A stretch of 64,000 bases of DNA from Catenuloplanes niger (GTDB lineage: Bacteria; Actinomycetota; Actinomycetes; Mycobacteriales; Micromonosporaceae), in contig NZ_JAVDYC010000001.1 of assembly GCF_031458255.1 (NCBI RefSeq), positions 6,023,001-6,087,000 of the forward strand, written 5' to 3'. The notes beneath the pieces are model-generated. The model was not told the DNA's origin. It did no database searches and saw only the letters and a program-made list of their open reading frames with translations. The position numbers and the translations under genes are program-made. How positions within the stretch are numbered: the stretch's first letter is position 1; each line of letters begins with the position of its first letter. Of the stretch, positions 18,237 to 27,026 are shown piece by piece.

Positions 18237-19271
18237 TCAGGCCCGGCGGCTGCGGCGTTGGACGATGAGCAGCGCCACCAGGTAGACGCCGCCGATCACG
18301 CTGGTCACGATGCCGACCGGCAGCTGGACGGGCAGCGCGTGCTGGGCCGCGAAGTCGGACGCGACCGTGAGCAGCGCGCCCATCATGGCCGCGGGCAACA
18401 CGTTCGGGCCGGGGTGCCGGGTGAGGCGGCGGGCCAGGTGCGGCCCGGCGAGTGCCACGAACGGGATCGGGCCGGCCATCGAGATGGCGGCCGCGACCAG
18501 GCCGATCGAGGCGAGCAGCGGTACCAGCCGGGTGGCGAGTACGCCGACGCCGAGCGCGGTGGCGGTGTCGTCGCCGAGCTCCAGCATGGACATCCGGCGG
18601 TTGAAGGCCAGGACCAACGGTACGAGTACGGCGACCGCGATCGCCAGCAGCGTCACGTGTTCCCAGTTGCGTCCGGAGAGGTTGCCGACCTGCCAGGCGA
18701 TCGCGCGCTGGGCGTCGCCGAGGATGGCGCGGGTGAGCAGGTATCCGTTGACGGCCATCAGCACGGTGGAGATGCCGACGCCGACCAGCACCAGGCGATA
18801 TCCGTTCAGTCCGTGCCGGCCGACCAGCAGCAGGATGACCAGCGCGGTGACGAAGCCGCCGACGACCGCGCCGATCGACGTGCCGACCGTACCGCTCGCG
18901 GTGAGCAGGATCGCCGCGATGCCGCCGGTGGCCGCGCCCATCGAGAAGCCGATCATGTCGGGGCTGCCCAGCGGGTTGCGGCTGAGGCTCTGCATGACCG
19001 CGCCGGCCACGCCGAGCCCGGCACCGGCCAGGATCGCGACCAGCAGGCGCGGCAGCCGCAGCGTGTTGACCACGAACTCGGCGGCCGGCGGCGCCTGCCC
19101 GACGACGGCGGTCACCACGTCGCCGACCGGCACCGCGAAGTCGCCGGTGGTCAGCGTGAACCCGGCCGCGACCAGGAGCGCGACGGCCATGCCCAGAGTG
19201 ATCAGAAACGATCGCGGGGGTACGGTGCGGAACGCGTTGCCGACCCGGGCCGAGGACGATGTCGTGGTCAC
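18237..19271 (-). CDS. FecCD-family iron-siderophore ABC permease (second)
   Basis: A 344-residue polytopic permease of the FecCD/BtuC type with about ten membrane segments. Family motifs include LRLPRLLVAILAGAGLGVAGA (first part LRLPRLLVAILAG), SLSRNPLGSPDMIGFSMGA, GxGISTVL and the cytoplasmic coupling region GPIPFVALAGPHLARRL that contacts the ATPase. The GTG start at 19271 overlaps the stop of the first permease by 4 nt, so the pair is coupled and probably forms a heterodimer. No ATPase gene follows; an 84-bp repeat array lies downstream. Confidence 0.94.
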   Translation of the reverse strand: MTTTSSSARVGNAFRTVPPRSFLITLGMAVALLVAAGFTLTTGDFAVPVGDVVTAVVGQAPPAAEFVVNTLRLPRLLVAILAGAGLGVAGAVMQSLSRNPLGSPDMIGFSMGAATGGIAAILLTASGTVGTSIGAVVGGFVTALVILLLVGRHGLNGYRLVLVGVGISTVLMAVNGYLLTRAILGDAQRAIAWQVGNLSGRNWEHVTLLAIAVAVLVPLVLAFNRRMSMLELGDDTATALGVGVLATRLVPLLASIGLVAAAISMAGPIPFVALAGPHLARRLTRHPGPNVLPAAMMGALLTVASDFAAQHALPVQLPVGIVTSVIGGVYLVALLIVQRRSRRA

Positions 19272-20257
19272 AGGTGCACCACCCGGCGCGCGCGGACGAT
19301 GGCGATGAACACGATCCCCCCGATGACGTCCATGACGATTCCGACCTGCAGCTCGGACGGCCGGGCCAGCACGCGGCCCAGCACGTCCGCGCCGAGCAGC
19401 ACCACCGGCGCCAGCAGCATGCTGAACGGCAGCACCCATCGTTGATCGGGTCCGGTGAACGACCGGACGATGTGCGGCACCATCAGCCCGACGAACGCGA
19501 GCGGCCCGCACGCGGCCGTGGCGGCACCGCACAGCACGGTGACCGCGACCAGGACCAGGACGCGGGTGGTGCCGACGCCGGCGCCGAGCGCGCGGGCGGT
19601 GTCGTCGCCGAGCGCGAGCGCGTTCAGGCTGCGCGCCAGGACCAGGCTGAGCAGGATGCCGCCGACGAAGAACGGTGCCAGGCTCCACAGCGTGTCGGTC
19701 TCCCGGTTGGCCAGCGAGCCGACCACCCAGAACCGCATCTGGTCGAGCGCGCCCCGGTCCGAGAGCTGCAGCGCCTGCACCACGCCGGCCAGCGCGAACT
19801 GCACCGCGATGCCGGCCAGTGCGAGCCGGGCCGGGTTGGTGCCGGCCCGCCCGGCGCTGGCGCCGTAGACGACCAGCATGGCGAGCACCGAGCCGAGGAA
19901 CGCGAACCAGACGTACCCGGCCGGGGCGGTGATGCCGAAGATCGTGATCGCCAGTACCACGCCGGCCGCGGCGCCGAGGTTGATGCCGAAGATGCCGGGG
20001 TCGGCGAGCGGGTTGCGGGTGAGTGACTGCATGAGCGCACCGGACAGGCCGAGCGCCGCACCCGCGACGATCCCGAGCACGGTACGCGGGATGCGCATCT
20101 CCCGGACGGTCAGCACGTCGTCCGGGTCACCGCTGCCGCCGAGCGCGTCGAGTACGTCGCCGAGCGGGATGAAGCGGCTGCCGACCGCGATGCTCAGCGC
20201 CACCGTGACCAGCAACAACACGACGACGAGCAGGAGGCCGGCAAGGCGTTTTCGCAC
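19268..20257 (-). CDS. FecCD-family iron-siderophore ABC permease (first)
   Basis: A 329-residue permease of the same family (RIPRTVLGIVAGAALGLSGA, seen as RIPRTVLGIVAGAALG; SLTRNPLADPGIFGINLGA; CGPLAFVGLMVPHIVR). The GTG 20257 has GGGAG seven nt upstream. It diverges from the substrate-binding protein gene across a 65-bp region holding an iron box, so import genes on both sides should be derepressed together under iron limitation. Confidence 0.94.
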   Translation of the reverse strand: MRKRLAGLLLVVVLLLVTVALSIAVGSRFIPLGDVLDALGGSGDPDDVLTVREMRIPRTVLGIVAGAALGLSGALMQSLTRNPLADPGIFGINLGAAAGVVLAITIFGITAPAGYVWFAFLGSVLAMLVVYGASAGRAGTNPARLALAGIAVQFALAGVVQALQLSDRGALDQMRFWVVGSLANRETDTLWSLAPFFVGGILLSLVLARSLNALALGDDTARALGAGVGTTRVLVLVAVTVLCGAATAACGPLAFVGLMVPHIVRSFTGPDQRWVLPFSMLLAPVVLLGADVLGRVLARPSELQVGIVMDVIGGIVFIAIVRARRVVHL

Positions 20258-20300
20258 CGATGACTCCCTGTTGAAAGACCCTGCGTTTCACATTTACTGA

Positions 20301-20319
20301 GGGAAGGCTAGCCTTACCT
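20301..20319. promoter_or_regulatory. DmdR/IdeR-type iron box
   Basis: GGGAAGGCTAGCCTTACCT with the 12-bp palindromic core AAGGCTAGCCTT (20304-20315) resembles the actinobacterial iron-box consensus TTAGGTTAGGCTAACCTAA. It lies between the divergent siderophore permease and binding-protein genes, ending 4 bp before the ATG of the latter. Confidence 0.8.
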
Positions 20320-20322
20320 CCC

Positions 20323-21366
20323 ATGCGACACGTCCTTGGTGCCCGTACTTCCCGCCGAAGCCTCCTGACCGGAGCGTTCGGCCTCGGCGCGACCGCCGTT
20401 CTCGCCGCCTGTGGCGGCTCTGATGACGCCACCCCGTCCGCGTCCGGCAGCGCCGCCGCCGCGGGCCCGTTCACCTACACCGACGGCCGCGGCAAGCAGA
20501 TCTCGCTGCCGAAGGTGCCCACGAAGATCGTCGCCCAGGTGGGCGCGGCCGCCGCGCTGTGGGACTTCGGCATCCGGCCGATCGGCATCTTCGGCCCGTC
20601 CACGAAGGCGGACGGCACCAAGGACCCGCAGGCCGGCAGCGTCGACCTCGCGGCCGTGACGTCCGTGGGCAACGTCTTCGGCGAGTTCAACGTGGAGAAG
20701 TACCTGTCGCTCGCGCCGGAACTGCTGGTCAGCTGCATGTACGACCCGAAGCTGCTCTGGTACGTGCCGGAGGAGACCGAGCCGCAGATCGAGCAGATCG
20801 CGCCCACGCTCGGCATCCAGCTGACCGAGGTCGCGCTGCCCAAGGCGATCGGCTTCTACGAGGAGTTGGCCGGCAAGCTCGGCGCGGACATCAACACGCC
20901 GGAGATCACCGCCGCGAAGGCCGCGTTCAACACCGCGGACGCGGCCCTGAAGACCGCCGCTGCCGCCGCCACCGCCGCCGGGCTGCGCGTCGCCGCGTTC
21001 TCCGGGAGCAAGGACACGCTCTACATGTCCATCCCGAAGTACAGCCCGGACCTGTCGCACTACCTCGCGCAGGGCGTGCCGTTGACGGTGCCGACCAAGC
21101 CGGACAGCGAGGGCGCCTGGTGGGAGTCGCTGAGCTGGGAGAACGCGGCCAAGTACCCGGTCGACGTGATCCTCTACGACGCGCGGACGCAGGCGCTGCC
21201 GAGCGCCGAGCTGATCAAGACTCAGCCGGCCTGGGCGCAGCTCCCGGCCGTCAAGGCGGGCCAGATCGTCGACTGGTACTCGGAGGCGCAGTACAGCTAC
21301 CAGGGCTACACGCCCGCGCTGACCGAGCTGGCCGCCAAGCTTCCGACGTTCAAGAAGGTCGCCTGA
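20323..21366 (+). CDS. Iron-siderophore ABC transporter substrate-binding lipoprotein
   Basis: A 347-residue periplasmic-binding-type lipoprotein. The N-terminus has a twin-arginine-like SRRSLLTG followed by a lipobox LAAC (Cys ~29), so it is membrane anchored. The mature part begins FTYTDGRGKQISLPKVPTKI (first residues FTYTDGRGKQ), the hallmark of FecB/FepB proteins, and ends in the usual QGYTPALTELAAKL. It supplies the ferri-siderophore to the divergent permeases. The ATG lies only 4 bp after the iron box, so the leader is very short and repressor binding would block transcription start. A strong hairpin follows. Confidence 0.93.
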   Translation: MRHVLGARTSRRSLLTGAFGLGATAVLAACGGSDDATPSASGSAAAAGPFTYTDGRGKQISLPKVPTKIVAQVGAAAALWDFGIRPIGIFGPSTKADGTKDPQAGSVDLAAVTSVGNVFGEFNVEKYLSLAPELLVSCMYDPKLLWYVPEETEPQIEQIAPTLGIQLTEVALPKAIGFYEELAGKLGADINTPEITAAKAAFNTADAALKTAAAAATAAGLRVAAFSGSKDTLYMSIPKYSPDLSHYLAQGVPLTVPTKPDSEGAWWESLSWENAAKYPVDVILYDARTQALPSAELIKTQPAWAQLPAVKAGQIVDWYSEAQYSYQGYTPALTELAAKLPTFKKVA

Positions 21367-21373
21367 TTTCGTA

Positions 21374-21421
21374 CCCCCGTCTGGCTCGTTGATCTTTGAA
21401 AGGAAGCGAGCCAGACGGGGG
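21374..21421 (+). terminator. 15-bp perfect hairpin after the siderophore-binding gene
   Basis: CCCCCGTCTGGCTCG (21374-21388) pairs with CGAGCCAGACGGGGG (21407-21421) around an 18-nt loop. It can end the upstream transcript. Its right arm also contains the poly-G ribosome site of the next gene, so folding would hide that site. Confidence 0.8.
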
Positions 21422-21428
21422 GCCATGC

Positions 21429-21707
21429 GTGATCAAGCGCAGCAGATTGTTCGGCGGTAAGACCAGGGTCACGTTCTGCCTGCCCGCGGACCACCCCGGC
21501 GGTACGGTCAGCGTGGTCGGCTGTTTCAACGGCTGGGAGCCGGGACGCCACGAGCTGGTGCCGCGGCGCGGCGGTATCCGATCCGTGAGCCTTCCGCTCG
21601 CCCCCGGCCGTTACCACTTCCGCTACCTCGCGACCGGCGGCGTCTGGCTCGACGACGAGCACGCGGACGCGGTCATCGACGGACTCGGCTGCCGTCTGGA
21701 TCTGTGA
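21429..21707 (+). CDS. Small isolated CBM48/isoamylase-N-like domain protein
   Basis: A 92-residue protein that is essentially one early-set immunoglobulin-like domain of the isoamylase-N/CBM48 (glycogen-binding) family: VTFCLPADHPGGTVSVVGCFNGW (seen as VTFCLPADHPGG and VSVVGCFNGW), then HELVPRRGG, PGRYHFRYLATGGVWLDDE (first part PGRYHFRYLATGG). The FNGW and the YHFRY...G.W.DDE pattern are diagnostic. It is standalone, with no enzymatic domain. The GTG 21429 is chosen because a GGGGGG run ends about 6 nt upstream; earlier in-frame codons lack a ribosome site. A carbohydrate-binding or regulatory role is inferred. Confidence 0.8.
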   Translation: MIKRSRLFGGKTRVTFCLPADHPGGTVSVVGCFNGWEPGRHELVPRRGGIRSVSLPLAPGRYHFRYLATGGVWLDDEHADAVIDGLGCRLDL

Positions 21708-21783
21708 CGTTCGCTCCGTGCGTTCCCGGGGAAACCGGAACGTGCGGCAAGATCGAGGCTGACGGCCCGACAAGGAGAGCGCG

Positions 21784-22785
21784 ATGGTGCGGTTCGGATA
21801 CAAGGCTTCCGCCGAGCAGTTCAGCCCGACGGAACTGCTCGACTTCACGGTCCAGGCGGAGGAGTCCGGTTTCGACTCCGTCTTCATCAGCGACCACCTC
21901 CAGCCGTGGCGGCACACGCACGGCCACGCCCCGGCCGCGCTGCCCTGGCTGGGCGCCGCGCTGGCCCGGACCAGCCGCGTCACGATCGGCACCAGCGTGC
22001 TGACGCCGACGTTCCGCTACCACCCCGCGATGATCGCGCAGGCGTTCGCCACGCTCGGCCTGATCGCACCGGGCCGGGTGATCCTCGGCGTGGGCAGCGG
22101 CGAGTCGCTCAACGAGGTCCCGCTCGGCACCGCCTGGCCGGAGCCGAAGGAGCGCTTCGCCCGCCTCAAGGAGGCCGTCACGCTGATCAAGCAGCTGTGG
22201 GCCGAGGACCGCGTCGACTTCGAGGGCACGTACTACCGCACCGAGAAGGCCACCGTCTACGACAAGCCGGAGACGCCGGTGCCGCTCTACATCGGCGCGT
22301 CCGGCCCGGCCGCGACCAGGATGGCCGGCCGCGTCGCCGACGGTTTCATCACCACCAGCGGCAAGGGCCACGACCTCTACACGGGTACGCTGCTGCCCGC
22401 GCTGACCGAGGGCGCCGGCAAGGCCGGCCGTACCCTCGACGACCTGGACCTGATGATCGAGGTCAAGGTCTCCTTCGACCACGACGCCGACCGCGCCCTC
22501 AACGACACCCACCACTGGGCCGCCCTCGCACTGTCCTCCGACGAGAAAACCGGCGTCGAGGACCCGATCGAGATGGAACGCCTGGCCGACGCGCTCCCGG
22601 TGGAACGCTCCGCGAAGCGCTTCATCGTCTCCACCGACCCGGACGAGCACGTCGCGAAGATCCAGGAATACATCGACATGGGCTTCAAGCACCTGGTCTT
22701 CCACGGCCCCGGCCCCGACCAGTCCCGTTTCATCGACGTCTACGGCAAGGAAATCCTCCCGCGCCTGCGCACCAGAAACTCCTGA
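21784..22785 (+). CDS. fgd: F420-dependent glucose-6-phosphate dehydrogenase
   Basis: A 333-residue LLM-class flavin-like enzyme closely matching mycobacterial Fgd1. It oxidises glucose-6-phosphate to 6-phosphogluconolactone and reduces coenzyme F420. Shared hallmarks are GYKASAEQF at the N-terminus, SDHLQPWRH (active-site Asp/His/Trp), GTSVLTPTFRYHPAMIAQAF, GVGSGESLNE (active-site Glu), TSGKGHDLYT (phosphate-binding Lys) and DPIEMERLADALPVE. The start ATG has AGGAGAG just upstream. A stem-loop follows the stop. It shows that the organism makes F420. Confidence 0.95.
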   Translation: MVRFGYKASAEQFSPTELLDFTVQAEESGFDSVFISDHLQPWRHTHGHAPAALPWLGAALARTSRVTIGTSVLTPTFRYHPAMIAQAFATLGLIAPGRVILGVGSGESLNEVPLGTAWPEPKERFARLKEAVTLIKQLWAEDRVDFEGTYYRTEKATVYDKPETPVPLYIGASGPAATRMAGRVADGFITTSGKGHDLYTGTLLPALTEGAGKAGRTLDDLDLMIEVKVSFDHDADRALNDTHHWAALALSSDEKTGVEDPIEMERLADALPVERSAKRFIVSTDPDEHVAKIQEYIDMGFKHLVFHGPGPDQSRFIDVYGKEILPRLRTRNS

Positions 22786-22793
22786 ATCCAGTG

Positions 22794-22849
22794 GCCCCCG
22801 GCGTGGCCAGGCCCTGCGTGATCTCGCGGGCGCCGAGCCACCCGGGGGC
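22794..22849 (+). terminator. Hairpin downstream of fgd
   Basis: GCCCCCGG-c-GTGGC (22794-22807) pairs with GCCAC-CCGGGGGC (22837-22849) around a ~29-nt loop, nine bases after the fgd stop; probable transcription end. Confidence 0.6.
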
Positions 22850-23565
22850 GGTTTCAACCGGTGCTCACGGATGTCACGCGCGTAGAGCTTTCGGAGAAGA
22901 TCCGACTGCAGCGGTCTGTGAGTCGTAGTGCGCTTTCCGGCGTTACGTCAATTGCTTCTCGCGACTCCCTCAGGTTTTCGTGCGTTCTTATTCGGGCGTT
23001 GCTGCACTTCGATTATTTTCGCTGGCCGCTGGCCGCTGGCCGCTGGCCGCTGGCCGCTGGCCGCTGGTCTGACGTCGGCGAGCGAAAGAAAGGTCATGAC
23101 GTAATATCGCTTCGGCTGCGGGGCGGCATCGTTAGTCGATGCTTCGCGGGCGGCCGATATGGACAGCGTTCCGCGCCCGTGTCTTTCTGGCACCGGCTTA
23201 CGGCGGACCAGACTTTTCGACGGCCGCCGAGTTGTGCGTCGCTGCCGACGGGTGCGAATCCGGAATAATCGATGCCGGCCTGCGCTAGCGCGCGGAGCCG
23301 GGCCGGACACCCGGCTGCGTCGCTGTTTGCTGAACTGCTTCGCTGTGGCTGTGGCTGTGGCTGTGGCGGGGCGCGGCTGGTGGCCGGGTCGGCCGGTGAT
23401 GGTTTCCGGTGCGCGGTGTCGATCGGGAGCAAGAGGCGGTGCGGCATTGCCGTCCGGCAGTCCCGGCTGCGGCGGGCGGTTGGTCACTCGAGGACGCCTG
23501 CGGTGGCGCGGGCGCGCGGTCGCGCTATGGGATCTGAGGGAGCGCGGCGGGTGGTAGCGCGACGG
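22850..23565. other. Gene-free region with 7-bp microsatellite
   Basis: Base composition is less G+C-rich than the neighbours. It contains six units of GCTGGCC (23021-23062) and a GTGGCT hexamer run (about 23341-23367). Open frames on both strands are low complexity and without ribosome sites, so no gene is called. Confidence 0.5.
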
Positions 23566-24651
23566 CTATTGCGGCGTAACAGGTTCCCGGCCATGAGAAA
23601 TTTGCGGCGCGACGGGCGCGCGGTCACGTAAGCGCACCTGCGGCGCAGCGGGTGCGTGGCGACGTGCGGCCGCCTGCGGCGCAGCGGGTGCGTGGCGACG
23701 TGCGGTCGCCTGCGGCGCAGCAGCCGTGCGGTCATGCGAGAACACCGACGGTCCAGCCGCTTTCACCTGGCCAGCCGTAGGCGCCTGCGGTGCGGCAGGC
23801 ATCCGGTCGCTCGCAGGCGCCTGTGGTGCGGCAAGCGTCCGATCACCCAAGGAGACCTGTGGTGCGGCTGGCTTCTGGCTGGTCGAAGGTGGCTGTGGTG
23901 CTCCAGGCGCGTGGCCGGGCAAGAGCCCCGACGGCGCGGCAGGTGCGTGGCGAACCGAAGGTGGCTGTGGTGCGTCTGGCTTCTGGCTGGTCGAAGGTGG
24001 CTGTGGTGCTCCAGGCGCGTGGCCGACCAAGAGCCCCGACGACGCGGCAGGCGCCTGGCGGGCTGAAGGCGGCTGTGGTGCGGCGGCTGCGGGGCTGGCC
24101 AAAGGCGCGAGCGGTGCGGCGGCTGCGTGGCGAGCCGAAGGCGGCTGTGATGCGGCAGACGCGTGATCAGCCAAAGGCCCCGGCGGTGCGGTAGACGCGC
24201 GGCCAACTGAAGGCGTCTGCAGTGCGGCAGTTATACGGTCGCCCGCAAGTGCCCGCAGCGCGGCAGGCGCACGTTCGCCCGTAGATGTCTGCGGTGCGGC
24301 AGGCGCGGGGTCGCCCGCAGGTACCCGCGGCGCAGCAGGCGCACGTTCACCCGTGGGCGCCTGCGGTGCGGCAGGCGCGGGGTCACCCGGTTGTGCCCGC
24401 GGTGCAGTGCGCTTGCGGTGGCGGTCCAGTGACGGGTGGCCTGCGGCGCTGTCCACGGCCGCCACCGCCTCGACATAGGTGTAGCCGTGGTCGCGGCGTA
24501 GGCGCTCGATATGACCGAGGCGCTTTCCCCAATAGCGACGTCGTTGATGTGCGTGACGGAATTGATCTCGTTCGGCGGAGTAGTTCCGTGACGCGGTCCG
24601 GTCCCGCATCGCGGCTGTTTCCGACGACGTGAACAACTGCATCTGACGCAT
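23566..24651 (-). CDS. Conserved actinobacterial hypothetical protein with ~20 dodecapeptide repeats
   Basis: A 361-residue protein with two parts. Residues 1-~85 are a basic, non-repetitive region (MRQMQLFTSSETAAMRDRT, SRNYSAERDQFRHAHQRRR, RLRRDHGYTYVEAVAAVDS), which I believe is shared with other Micromonosporaceae hypotheticals; no function is known. Residues ~92-361 are about 20 tandem units of 12 residues with pattern APAAPQxPxxxR (36-bp DNA period), with a higher-order pair containing GLLxGHAPGAPQPPSTSQKP. ATG 24651 is supported by GGAAGG eight nt upstream. The tail resembles a flexible Pro/Ala linker and is probably variable in length between strains. Confidence 0.7.
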   Translation of the reverse strand: MRQMQLFTSSETAAMRDRTASRNYSAERDQFRHAHQRRRYWGKRLGHIERLRRDHGYTYVEAVAAVDSAAGHPSLDRHRKRTAPRAQPGDPAPAAPQAPTGERAPAAPRVPAGDPAPAAPQTSTGERAPAALRALAGDRITAALQTPSVGRASTAPPGPLADHASAASQPPSARHAAAAPLAPLASPAAAAPQPPSARQAPAASSGLLVGHAPGAPQPPSTSQKPDAPQPPSVRHAPAAPSGLLPGHAPGAPQPPSTSQKPAAPQVSLGDRTLAAPQAPASDRMPAAPQAPTAGQVKAAGPSVFSHDRTAAAPQATARRHAPAAPQAAARRHAPAAPQVRLRDRAPVAPQISHGREPVTPQ

Positions 24652-25697
24652 AAGGGAAGCCTTCCACAAGCTCGCGATCATCACAGACCCGAATACTGTT
24701 TCCGGCCCCCACGCGATCGTGCACCATTCGCGAGACGGCACCTTCCCGTCTTGGCGCACATACCATCAAAGGACGCGTCACGAGCCCGATAGAATTGTCC
24801 AAAAGAAGCGATGCCTCAAAACTGCATGCGGACGCCAATCGTGGTGGTCCTCACGGACGTGCGCCAGCAGCATCCCGGCCCACAGACGCGACCCACAGAC
24901 GCCACGAGAAGACAGCCGGCCCACGGAACCCCACACCCAGCGAGCCCCGCCATGCACCGGAGCCCGAGACCCGCCGGAGGCAGCCCTGAACAGCAAGCGC
25001 ACAAGGCAGAGGCCAGCCGCATAACGGGCGCACCCCGCCATGGCCCCGATCGAGATCGCAGCCGCCGAATAGGACTCGCCGGTCCTCAGCATCACCCTCC
25101 GCCCCGCTAGGGTTACTCCCACACCTAACGGCGCGTGCTTCGCGACGGTCAAAGGGCACGGTCGGGCGAGCGGCCGTGCCGCCGCACGCGAGGGCCGCCC
25201 GACGCCGAGGAGGCCTGCAAGTTGTCGGGATCTCGCACCCCTGGCGTGTTGTCGCCCTCCTTCGGGGACGCATACCACGGCGCCGCGCCCCGCCGCCCCG
25301 CTCGCGCGCCCGGACCGCCGACCATGCAGGGGCGCAGCGGATCGGCGAGGCGCGACGGACCCGCCGAGGGCCACGACCTGCCGCACCGCCCGGACTCACG
25401 GGCCGCCCTGGTCTGGTGGCACCACCGGAACTCTCGGAGCGCCGTGGACCCGCAGCGTCGCCGGAACTCGCGGAGCGCCGTGGACCTGCAGCGTCGCCGG
25501 AACTCTCGGAGCGCCGTGGACCTGCAGCGTCGCCGGAACTCTCGGAGCACCGTGGATCCGCAGCGTGGCCGGAACTCGCGGAGCACCGTGGATCCGCAGC
25601 GTGGCCGGAACTCACGGAGCACCGTCCACCTGCAGCGTCGCCGGACCCGGTGGGCACCGGCCGAACGGAGTGAAGCAACCAGAAGGGGCGGGCGCAA
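24652..25697. other. Gene-free region ending in a 36-bp array upstream of the GGDEF-EAL gene
   Basis: Contains the promoter region of the repeat-tailed protein (less G+C-rich, 24652-24830), then about 600 bp with no recognisable gene, then the 36-bp array listed separately. Several overlapping open frames are present on both strands; none carries a known domain. Confidence 0.5.
25425..25640 (+). repeat. 36-bp tandem array, six units
   Basis: Units begin CCGGAACTCNCGGAGC at 25425, 25461, 25497, 25533, 25569 and 25605, each exactly 36 bp with a few substitutions. In the phase of the downstream gene it would encode PELxERRGPAAS-type dodecapeptides, but a TGA at 25671 separates it from the GGDEF-EAL start at 25698. 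Confidence 0.9.
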
Positions 25698-27026
25698 GTG
25701 GAGCTGGTGACGCAGTTGCGGGAGCGGGTACGCGAGTTGGAGCGGGCCGCGTTCTACGACCACCTGACCGGCCTGCCGAATCGGGCGTACTTCCTGGAGC
25801 GGTTGCGGACCGCCATGGCTCGCGGCCGCGTACCCGGCGTGCTGTTCTTTGATCTTGATGGGTTCAAGCGGGTCAACGACGTGCACGGTCATGATGCCGG
25901 TGACGAGCTGTTGGTGCGGGTCGCCGCGCGGCTGCGGGACGAGCTCCGCGAGGCGGACGTGGCGGCGCGGTTCGGTGGGGACGAGTTCCTGGTGCTGCTG
26001 GACGGTGTGGATCATCCGAGCCGGATGGTGCGGATCGCGAGGCGGATGCAGGCGGCGGTGTCCCGGCCGTACCGGCTGGACGGGGTGCGGGAGGACGTGG
26101 TCATCGGCGCGACCGTGGGCGTCTGTGCCGGTGCCGAGGGCTACCCGGACGCGGCCGAGCTGTTGCGTGCCGCGGACGCCGCGATGCTCAGCGGGAAGGC
26201 GCGCGGCAAGGGGACGGTGGTCACGTTCACGCTCTGCCCGCGGATGAGCGCCGCGGACCGGCGGCGGGTGGAGCGGGAGCTGTGGGACGGGTTCCACGCG
26301 CACCGGTTCGACCTGTACTACCAGCCGATCGTGGATCTGCGGAGCCGGCACACGGTCGCGTTCGAGGCGTTGCTGCGCTGGCGGCACCCGGAGCGTGGCC
26401 TGTGGGAGGCGGCGGAGTGGGTGCGGATCGCGGAGGAGGGTGGCGCGCTCGACGCGATCGCGCTGCGCACGATCAGTCAGGTCACCACGCAGGTGGAGAT
26501 GTGGCGGCGGGCCGGGGAGGCACCGGCCGGCGTGGGGCTGCGGTACAACGTGGGCGCCGGCCAGTTCTGGGACCGGAACCTGCACGAGGACGTGGCCGCC
26601 TGCCTGCGCTACCACGGGGTCGACCCGGCGCGGTTCGCGATCGAGGTGACCGAGAGCGTGCTCATGCTGGACCCGGAGGCCGCGGTCGGGGTGCTGGACC
26701 GGATGCACGCTATCGGTGTCGAGGTGCACCTGGACGACGTCGGCTCCGGCTGGTCGTCGCTGGAGCCGCTGCCCCGGTTGCCGGTCGACGCGCTGAAGAT
26801 CGACCGGTCGTGCGTGTCCCGGATGGGGCTGGACGCGGAGGCGGACGACCTGGTCCGTGCGATCGTCGGGCGCGGCCGGGACCTCGGGCTCGGGCTGGTC
26901 GCGGAGGGCGTGGAGACGGAGGAGCAGCGCGCGACCCTGCTGGGTCTCGGCTGTGACCTCGGCCAGGGGTTCCTGTTCTCACCCGCGGTGCCGGCCGGCC
27001 GGGCCGGCACCGTGATGTCGTTCTAG
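25698..27026 (+). CDS. GGDEF-EAL domain protein (cyclic-di-GMP turnover)
   Basis: A 442-residue cytoplasmic protein with no sensory domain beyond a short coiled-coil-like N-terminus (LRERVRELERAAFYDHLTGL). The diguanylate cyclase domain has DLDGFKRVND and an intact RFGGDEFLVLL at ~92-100. The EAL domain has FEALLRWRHP near 223, the IEVTESVLM acidic segment, LDDVGSGWSSL (usual form LDDFGTGYSSL) and KIDRS, then LVAEGVETEEQ. Both active sites look largely intact, with unusual substitutions in the EAL loop, so it may make, break or only bind c-di-GMP. The GTG start has AAGGGG upstream. The stop overlaps the convergent msrB stop (CTAG). Confidence 0.92.
   Translation: MELVTQLRERVRELERAAFYDHLTGLPNRAYFLERLRTAMARGRVPGVLFFDLDGFKRVNDVHGHDAGDELLVRVAARLRDELREADVAARFGGDEFLVLLDGVDHPSRMVRIARRMQAAVSRPYRLDGVREDVVIGATVGVCAGAEGYPDAAELLRAADAAMLSGKARGKGTVVTFTLCPRMSAADRRRVERELWDGFHAHRFDLYYQPIVDLRSRHTVAFEALLRWRHPERGLWEAAEWVRIAEEGGALDAIALRTISQVTTQVEMWRRAGEAPAGVGLRYNVGAGQFWDRNLHEDVAACLRYHGVDPARFAIEVTESVLMLDPEAAVGVLDRMHAIGVEVHLDDVGSGWSSLEPLPRLPVDALKIDRSCVSRMGLDAEADDLVRAIVGRGRDLGLGLVAEGVETEEQRATLLGLGCDLGQGFLFSPAVPAGRAGTVMSF

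Noticed and set aside
24851-25678. Minus-strand frame with SESSGDAAGPRR repeats
   Set aside because: Translation of the 36-bp array on the other strand; the flanking part has no domain or start signal.
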